Below, piece after piece: positions 59,600 to 64,000 of a DNA stretch of 64,000 nt. Made by a program: the position numbers and the translations under genes. Numbering within the stretch: position 1 is the stretch's first letter; the number at the start of each line of letters is the position of its first letter. This DNA is from Pseudomonas sp. SST3 (GTDB lineage: Bacteria > Pseudomonadota > Gammaproteobacteria > Pseudomonadales > Pseudomonadaceae): assembly GCF_003325755.1 (NCBI RefSeq), contig NZ_QORI02000015.1, positions 50,729 through 114,728 of the forward strand, in the 5' to 3' direction. The notes beneath the pieces are model-generated. The model did no database searches. It had not been told where the DNA came from and saw nothing but the letters and a program-made list of their open reading frames with translations.

Positions 59600-59830
59600 C
59601 GGCAATATTCCCACTCCGGCGCCGTTTCCGAGCACACCGCATAGTCGTGCGGCCGATCACTGCGGCCTGCTCGCAGGGCTCCAATAAACCCCGGGACTGC
59701 AAAGCGTGTTTGCAGCTCATAAAGCGTCATACCGGTCAGCATCGCCAGAACAAAGAGTTGCAGCGAGGCCGATCAGCGCGCCCCCGGCGAGCGAAGACCA
59801 CGGGGTGAAATTTGCCCAGTCGATTGTCAT
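59599..59830 (-). pseudogene. Fused remnant of YeeE/YedE gene and DUF6691 gene
   Basis: Starts with ATG 59830 as a normal YeeE N-terminus (MTIDWANFTPWSSLAGGAL, then IGLAA), but after about 25 residues the reading jumps, one base out of frame, into LFVLAMLTGMTLYELQTR, the end of a DUF6691 protein, and runs to the TauE start. The bulk of both genes, normally about 280 codons, is missing. Both parents carry an LFVL codon string at this spot, so deletion by short homology is likely. Not functional. Confidence 0.7.
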
Positions 59831-59985
59831 TCGGATGGCTCCTCGATATCCGGTTGCTGGCAGTAAAGCCGGTAAAGTACCTGCATGACCTCCATCGCTT
59901 GATGGCTGGCGATGCTGTAATGAACCTGCTTGCCCTCGCGCCGGGTACTGACCAGGCCGTTGTGCCGCATGATTACGCCGAGCCA
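59827..59985 (-). pseudogene. ArsR-family regulator, 5'-truncated (BigR/SqrR-like C-terminus)
   Basis: About 50 codons reading LGVIMRHNGLVSTRREGKQV and onward to YRLYCQQPDIEEPSE and a stop that overlaps the YeeE ATG (ATGA). This is the recognition-helix/wing end of an ArsR repressor. A TGA and unrelated sequence replace the N-terminal half. BigR-type proteins sense sulfide through two Cys; only the C-terminal Cys (RLYC) remains. Confidence 0.7.
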
Positions 59986-60068
59986 ATTTCAGCTCGATAT
60001 CGCGAAAACCCCGCTACGAGCGAACGAAGCTACCCAGAAATCCATATCGCTAACGGGGGACATTTATC

Positions 60069-60260
60069 ATGAAGACCAATGACCGACCACGTTTCCGCGT
60101 GAGTGCCGACCGGCAAGCGTCTAATCGCCGCGTTCGTTACGTCGAAACCAATCGCCCGGATAATGACAGCTGCACGATCTGCCAGCTGGATGAAGAAAAC
60201 CCTTCGCCAATCGAGAAACATCCTTCCAGTTCGAAAGACACCGGCAACCAGACGCCGTGA
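60069..60260 (+). CDS. Hypothetical small protein with CxxC
   Basis: 63 residues, very polar, Arg/Asp/Asn rich, with a single CTIC pair (residues 35-38). GGGGGA lies nine bases before ATG 60069. No family recognised. It lies between the collapsed sulfur operon and the deaminase; codon use is ordinary. May be real or chance. Confidence 0.4.
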   Translation: MKTNDRPRFRVSADRQASNRRVRYVETNRPDNDSCTICQLDEENPSPIEKHPSSSKDTGNQTP

Positions 60261-60339
60261 CCAAAACGTATCTGGACATGCACGTCATATCTGGCGCCTA
60301 TCCACCCAACCAAAGTCGTTGTCCGGCGGTATTTGCTAG

Positions 60340-60843
60340 CTAGCCGTTCTTCGATGCCTGTCCGGACTTGCGATAGTGGCGACGATGAAGGTCGTGCATA
60401 TCTTCCGCCAAGGCAGGGATCGGGCCCTCTACGGTTATGTTTGGGACGATCTCCTGGATCGGCAGAGTACGCACAGGAGGTGGCGGGACGCCCAACTCGG
60501 CAAGCCATACTGCCAGCTGCGCTGATGAGCTGGCATAGACAATTCGACCTAGCCCAACCCAGCCATGCGCGGCAGCGCACATCGGGCAATGTTCGCCCGA
60601 CGTGAAGACCGTCGCAGCAGATCTCTCTTCAGCGGTCATGTTCGCTGCGGCCCAGCGCGCCAATTCGAATTCTGGATGACGAGTCTGATCACCGGTAGAC
60701 ACAACACGGTTGCGGCTCTCGGCGAGAACGGCTCCACCGGCATCGACAAGTAAAGAACCGAATGGCTCGTTGCCTTCTTCCAAGGCCTCGGCGGCCAGGT
60801 CCATGCAGCGCCGCAAGTGTCGAAGTTCGGCGTCGGTTGTCAT
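60340..60843 (-). CDS. Nucleoside/guanine-type deaminase (CMP/dCMP deaminase fold)
   Basis: 167 residues. Zinc motifs H-P-E (RHPEFELARWAA) and C-P-M-C (SGEHCPMCAAA) of the cytidine-deaminase superfamily. The HPEF variant and the C-terminal length fit guanine deaminase or related small-molecule deaminases rather than tRNA TadA. Substrate not certain. ATG 60843 has AGGAG upstream. It directly follows a low-GC stretch with a small frame and a DUF6196 gene on the same strand. Confidence 0.85.
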   Translation of the reverse strand: MTTDAELRHLRRCMDLAAEALEEGNEPFGSLLVDAGGAVLAESRNRVVSTGDQTRHPEFELARWAAANMTAEERSAATVFTSGEHCPMCAAAHGWVGLGRIVYASSSAQLAVWLAELGVPPPPVRTLPIQEIVPNITVEGPIPALAEDMHDLHRRHYRKSGQASKNG

Positions 60844-60857
60844 AAAGGTCTCCTGAG

Positions 60858-61001
60858 TTATAACTTGCCGCTTTCAATAGATTCGAAGATTTCTTTAGCC
60901 GATTTAATAAATTGCTTAATGCTAATTTCCTTCCATGCATCATCCCGAGCTAAGGAGCCGTAGAACGGGTTCCGAGTGAGCGTCTTGTTATACCTCACCA
61001 C
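60858..61001 (-). CDS. Possible small protein overlapping the DUF6196 gene end
   Basis: 47 codons from GTG 61001 (or GTG 60998), reading TRNPFYGSLARDDAWKEI and then IKQFIKSAKEIFESIESGKL, with a stop 15 bases before the deaminase start. It starts 11 bases inside the upstream gene in another frame. Amphipathic helix at the end. Low GC like the gene before it. It could be a coupled small gene or the tail of a broken gene. No family recognised. Confidence 0.35.
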   Translation of the reverse strand: MVRYNKTLTRNPFYGSLARDDAWKEISIKQFIKSAKEIFESIESGKL

Positions 61002-61443
61002 TCAGGCTTCTCCCTTGCGCTATGAGTTGATGGATTTCCTCGATAGCTTGCTTGCCCAGCTCTAACGGGCACCCCCAGTAGTCAAAGATACCGCCACGAT
61101 TAGAATTATGACCACAGGTGACAAATACGCCTGTGCCCAGCGATTGTTTTAGATGAGAAGCGAGCCATCCAACAAATCCGCTATTGTCGAGGCAGCCCTC
61201 AAAGTGAAAAGAGAAAACAAGAAATAGTTCTCTGCTCAGATCGTTAGAAGGAACTAACTGACTCCAGACCTCGCTGTCACGAACCAGAGCCAAAGCATTA
61301 GGGTTTGCGCTTGATGGGAAAAGATCTAAGGGGAATTCTTCGAAAGCGTAGCTGTTCTCATAGGCAATGAACTTTGTTTGGGCAATTACTTTCCGAAGTC
61401 TCTGCTCTGTTTGCTCTTTTGTTTCATGGCTGATGTGAACCAT
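60988..61443 (-). CDS. DUF6196 family protein
   Basis: 151 residues beginning MVHISHETKEQTEQRLRKVI, with FSFHFEGCLDNSGFVGWLAS and TGVFVTCGHNSNRGGIFDYW, recognisable as the DUF6196 family scattered in Pseudomonas. Function unknown; no transmembrane or signal segment. GC content is visibly below the rest of the window and codons use more A/T, a sign of transfer. ATG 61443 has GGAGGG upstream. Confidence 0.75.
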   Translation of the reverse strand: MVHISHETKEQTEQRLRKVIAQTKFIAYENSYAFEEFPLDLFPSSANPNALALVRDSEVWSQLVPSNDLSRELFLVFSFHFEGCLDNSGFVGWLASHLKQSLGTGVFVTCGHNSNRGGIFDYWGCPLELGKQAIEEIHQLIAQGRSLSGEV

Positions 61444-61643
61444 CGTCCGGCCCTCCGTTACTTAATGTAGATGGACACATACCGGATACCATCGCGGAGT
61501 CCATGCTCATGGGTTGATTCGCATGAACTGTAGTCCTCGACACGTAACGAAACGGATACGAAACCCCGGCTGACGTGATCAACAAGCAAAGGATAGCCAA
61601 CGACCCCGCTGGCCCTTGGCTTTCCCAGATTGACCGGCCCGGA

Positions 61644-62937
61644 TTACTGAGTGCGGGTCACCCTCCACACGGTATTTGCCAGGTCGTCCGCGACGATAAG
61701 TGCACCACTTGGGTCGACGGTTACCCCGACGGGGCGGCCGCGGGTCTTGCCGTCGGATGAGCGAAACCCGGTGACGAAATCCACCGGCTCGCCTGAAGGG
61801 CGCCCGTCGCTGAATGGCACGAAAACGACCTTGTAGCCGACCGGGCTTTCGCGGTTCCAGCTGCCATGTTCGCCAATGAACACGCCTTCGGCATATTCGC
61901 TGCCCATGACGTCCGAGGAAAAGTCCAGGCCGAGTGCGGCGACGTGCGAGCCCAGGGCGTAGTCAGGCTTGATCGCGGCGCGCGACCTTGTCCGGGTTCT
62001 GAGGGCGCACGCGGTCGTCGACGTTCTGGCCCCAATAGCTGTAAGGCCAGCCGTAGAAGCCGTCTTCCTGGACCGACGTCAGGTAGTCCGGCACCAGATC
62101 CTGGCCTAGCTCGTCCCGTTCATTTACCACCGCCCACAACTGACCGGACCCGGGCTGAATCGCCAGCGCCGTGGGATTTCTCAGGCCGGTTGCGTAGGGC
62201 TTGTGGGCACCTGTCTCGGCGTCGATTTGCCAGACCATCGCCCGGTCGACTTCGGCCTCCATTCCGCGCTCGGTGATATTGCTGTTCGAACCGATGCCGA
62301 CATACAGAAAGCGCCCGTCGGGGCTGATGGTCATCGCCTTGGTCCAGTGGTGGTTTATTTCCGATGGCAGATCGGTGACCTTGGTCGGTGGGCCGCTGGC
62401 CTCGGTCTGGCCCTCCTGATAATCGAAGCGCACCAGCGCATCCTGGTTGGCCACGTATAGATTGCCCTCGAACAGCGCCAGCCCGTACGGCGCGTTGAGG
62501 TTGTCCGCGAACACGGTTTGTAGCTCGTAGCTGCCGTCGCCGTCGGCATCCCGCAGCAGCGTCAGGCGGTTCCCACTTTTGACCGAGGTGTTGCCCTGGG
62601 CTTTGATGTAGCCGGCGATCACGTCCTTCGGCTTGAGCTTCGCCGCGTTGCCTCCGCGGCCTTCTGCCACGAGGATGTCGCCATTAGGCAGGACGAGCGT
62701 CTGGCGCGGGATCTTCAGATCGGTCGCGATCGCCGTGACGGTGAAATTCTCCGGCACGGTAGGCGTCTGATCGCCCCACTGCACCGGATCAGCAATCGTC
62801 ATGCTGGGCAACAGGCCGCGCTGAGGGTCGGGAAGCCTGGGCTCGGCACCGAGTGATTGGGTGTCGTCGTCGGCGCCACCGCACGCGCTGAGCAGCAGCG
62901 AAATCGTCAGAACGGAAAGTGCGCTCGTCGGTTTCAT
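61644..62937 (-). pseudogene. PQQ-type glucose/sorbosone dehydrogenase lipoprotein, frameshifted
   Basis: Secreted six-bladed propeller dehydrogenase of the GSDH family, anchored as a lipoprotein (MKPTSALSVLTISLLLSAC). The first about 318 residues are in one frame (SINHHW-like EINHHWTKAMTISPDGRFLYVGIG, RNPTALAIQPGSG) up to PQNPDKVAR; the rest (IKPDYALGSHVAALGLDFSS ... LIVADDLANTVWRVTRTQ) is in another. One extra G near 61977-61978 breaks it; without it the protein is 430 residues, a usual length. Its ATG overlaps the stop of the DUF2231 gene (ATGA), so they form an operon. Confidence 0.82.
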
Positions 62938-63383
62938 GATTCACCTCCTGCGCGAAGGTTGGTTAAGCCGATCCAGGTTGCCGCGCAGGCCAGCAGCGTC
63001 ACGATTACCGACAGCAGCAGGCCCAGGGGCATGGTCGCCCATGCGTCCTTGGCGTGCTCGAGAGCATTGATGAAGCCCAGCACCCAGGTCGCCAGCAGCA
63101 GAAGAAGGTAAACCAGCGGCCTCCCTTTCTTCTGGTTGGCTCGGATCAGGTTGGCCAGCGCAAACAGTAGCGCCAAGCCGCAAAAAACCAGGCCGCCAGC
63201 GATCAACCAGGAGGAGAAGTTGCTCCACTGAATCTGGTAAGTGCGAAAGTAGGCGATATCACTCAGCAGGCCGCCAAGGAACAAGGGGATGGTCCCGGCC
63301 AGCAGCGTGGCATGCAGCGGGTTTGGCACGTGGCGGGAGATGCTGTGTGTCGTGTGGTGAGTGCTTTGGGTGATAACGGTCAC
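62934..63383 (-). CDS. DUF2231 membrane protein
   Basis: 149 residues with four membrane helices (about 27-45, 62-84, 89-107, 120-142), starting with a His-rich head (THHTTHSISRHVPNPLH). DUF2231 proteins often accompany PQQ sugar dehydrogenases or haem electron carriers. GTG 63383 is preferred for its GAGGA site; GTG 63407 is possible. The stop overlaps the dehydrogenase ATG by four bases. Confidence 0.8.
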   Translation of the reverse strand: MTVITQSTHHTTHSISRHVPNPLHATLLAGTIPLFLGGLLSDIAYFRTYQIQWSNFSSWLIAGGLVFCGLALLFALANLIRANQKKGRPLVYLLLLLATWVLGFINALEHAKDAWATMPLGLLLSVIVTLLACAATWIGLTNLRAGGES

Positions 63384-63709
63384 GGAGGCGTCCTCATCGC
63401 TGGCCACCCGGGCTTGATGCGCGGCGCGAATGCACTGGCTGCCCGGATCGCACTGACTGTGCTTAGAAGGGGATCGTGCCGCTGAGGGGTAAGTTCACTC
63501 TGATCGACGAGTCGAACCACCGAAACGACCGCCATGTTTGCCCATACCGCTGGAATGGGCTGGCTAAATTCGGTTGGAGGGCTGAAGTGCATTAGCGAAG
63601 CGAAGGATGCGAGCGGTATGCCTCCTTTGCGTCTGGCGATTAAGCGAAGGGACCGGTTTAAAACCGTCTGAGTAGATCTATGCCACGACCTGACCGCTGA
63701 CTGAATTAA
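63384..63709. other. Intergenic region with one palindrome
   Basis: About 325 bases. A near-palindrome CGGTTTAAAACCG at 63652-63664 is the only structure I see. No gene on either strand is convincing. Confidence 0.4.
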
Positions 63710-64000
63710 TTAGCTGCCCAAGAGCACACCACAAGTCAGAACAGAGCCGCATATCGCTACTTGATTCACTAAAAAACCTGTAGCGAAACCTAGTGCGCCA
63801 GTTGTGAAAGCGAGAGCTGGCCTACGATTTTTTGCATGTCGACTGATAATCCCCGTTATGAATAAGCCAATAGCTGCGCCAGGTAGTGAAAATAGGTGGC
63901 CTAGGGCAAGTAGGTCCTCAGCGGTTGACGGCGCCCAATTAGCCCTTACGTAAACGAGGAAGGTTACGGCTGCAGCAAACACGGCACCCGAAATAAATAA
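63710..64000 (-). CDS. Hypothetical membrane protein, 5' end outside window
   Basis: At least 96 residues, open to the right edge (…LFISGAVFAAAVTFLVYVRA), with three membrane helices (near VFAAAVTFLVYV, LPGAAIGLFITGII, TGFLVNQVAICGSVLTCGV). Clearly lower GC than the rest, with A/T-ending codons. No family recognised. Probably transferred DNA like the DUF6196 islet. Confidence 0.6.
   Translation of the reverse strand, partial: LFISGAVFAAAVTFLVYVRANWAPSTAEDLLALGHLFSLPGAAIGLFITGIISRHAKNRRPALAFTTGALGFATGFLVNQVAICGSVLTCGVLLGS

Overview
The window is about 62% GC chromosome from a gamma-proteobacterium of the Pseudomonadaceae, most likely the Stutzerimonas (Pseudomonas) stutzeri group. The basis is protein similarity recalled from Pseudomonas families plus gene order: alr-ygiQ, pilR-pilS-(PP0621-type)-bamD divergent from rluD-pgeF-clpB-tRNA(Asn,Pro,Lys), ampD-ampE-chemoreceptor, and yhcB-hydrolase-trpS-zapE all match blocks known from P. 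aeruginosa. No search was run, so the species call is an inference. Nearly all of the window is core or conserved accessory chromosome. I saw no prophage, CRISPR array, intact IS element or biosynthetic cluster.

Layout. 1-3015: 3' end of alr and a YgiQ-type radical SAM protein. 3068-6694: chemoreceptor and a two-receiver GGDEF response regulator on the minus strand. 6917-12385: DUF2333 protein, PilR/PilS type IV pilus regulators, BamD. 12693-17666: rluD, pgeF, clpB with a sigma-32-like promoter, then three tRNAs. 17772-22910: NDH-2 with its small DUF3094 partner, a DUF1631 protein, nadC. 22953-30377: yhcB, hydrolase, trpS, zapE, a GlxA-type regulator, endonuclease V, ampD-ampE. 30521-40564: two chemoreceptors, each with a FliA-like promoter, flanking tatD/ada, a RIO-like kinase and a ferritin, then a frameshifted malate:quinone oxidoreductase. 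40709-44096: copper module cueR-copA/copZ. 44144-49217: TetR/MFS exporter pair, oxidoreductase/LysR pair, adenine deaminase. 49218-53336: DnaA-box-bearing spacer, lipoprotein, YigZ, a Cys-rich copper-storage protein, and a zinc-starvation pair (COG0523 GTPase + DUF1826) behind a Zur-like box. 53417-64000: accessory-looking end with an AraC/AhpD-like pair, CNNM protein, phytase-like esterase, TauE exporter beside a collapsed ArsR-YeeE-DUF6691 operon, a low-GC islet (deaminase, DUF6196), a frameshifted sugar dehydrogenase with a DUF2231 partner, and a cut-off membrane protein.

Working together. Three themes recur. Motility and surface sensing are covered by three chemoreceptors, a GGDEF regulator and PilSR. 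Cell-wall and beta-lactam signalling is covered by alr and AmpDE. Transition metals are covered by CueR/CopA/CopZ, the Cys-rich bundle, the COG0523 GTPase and a non-haem ferritin. The McpS-like receptor lies beside malate:quinone oxidoreductase, pairing a probable TCA-acid sensor with an enzyme that uses malate.

Quality caution. Three otherwise well-conserved genes (RIO-like kinase, mqo, sugar dehydrogenase) each need removal of one inserted base to restore the family reading frame. This may be real decay or sequence error. I did not find a convincing new multi-gene system. The best leads are the regulatory sites, the DnaA-box spacer, the microhomology-collapsed sulfur operon and the low-GC DUF6196 islet.
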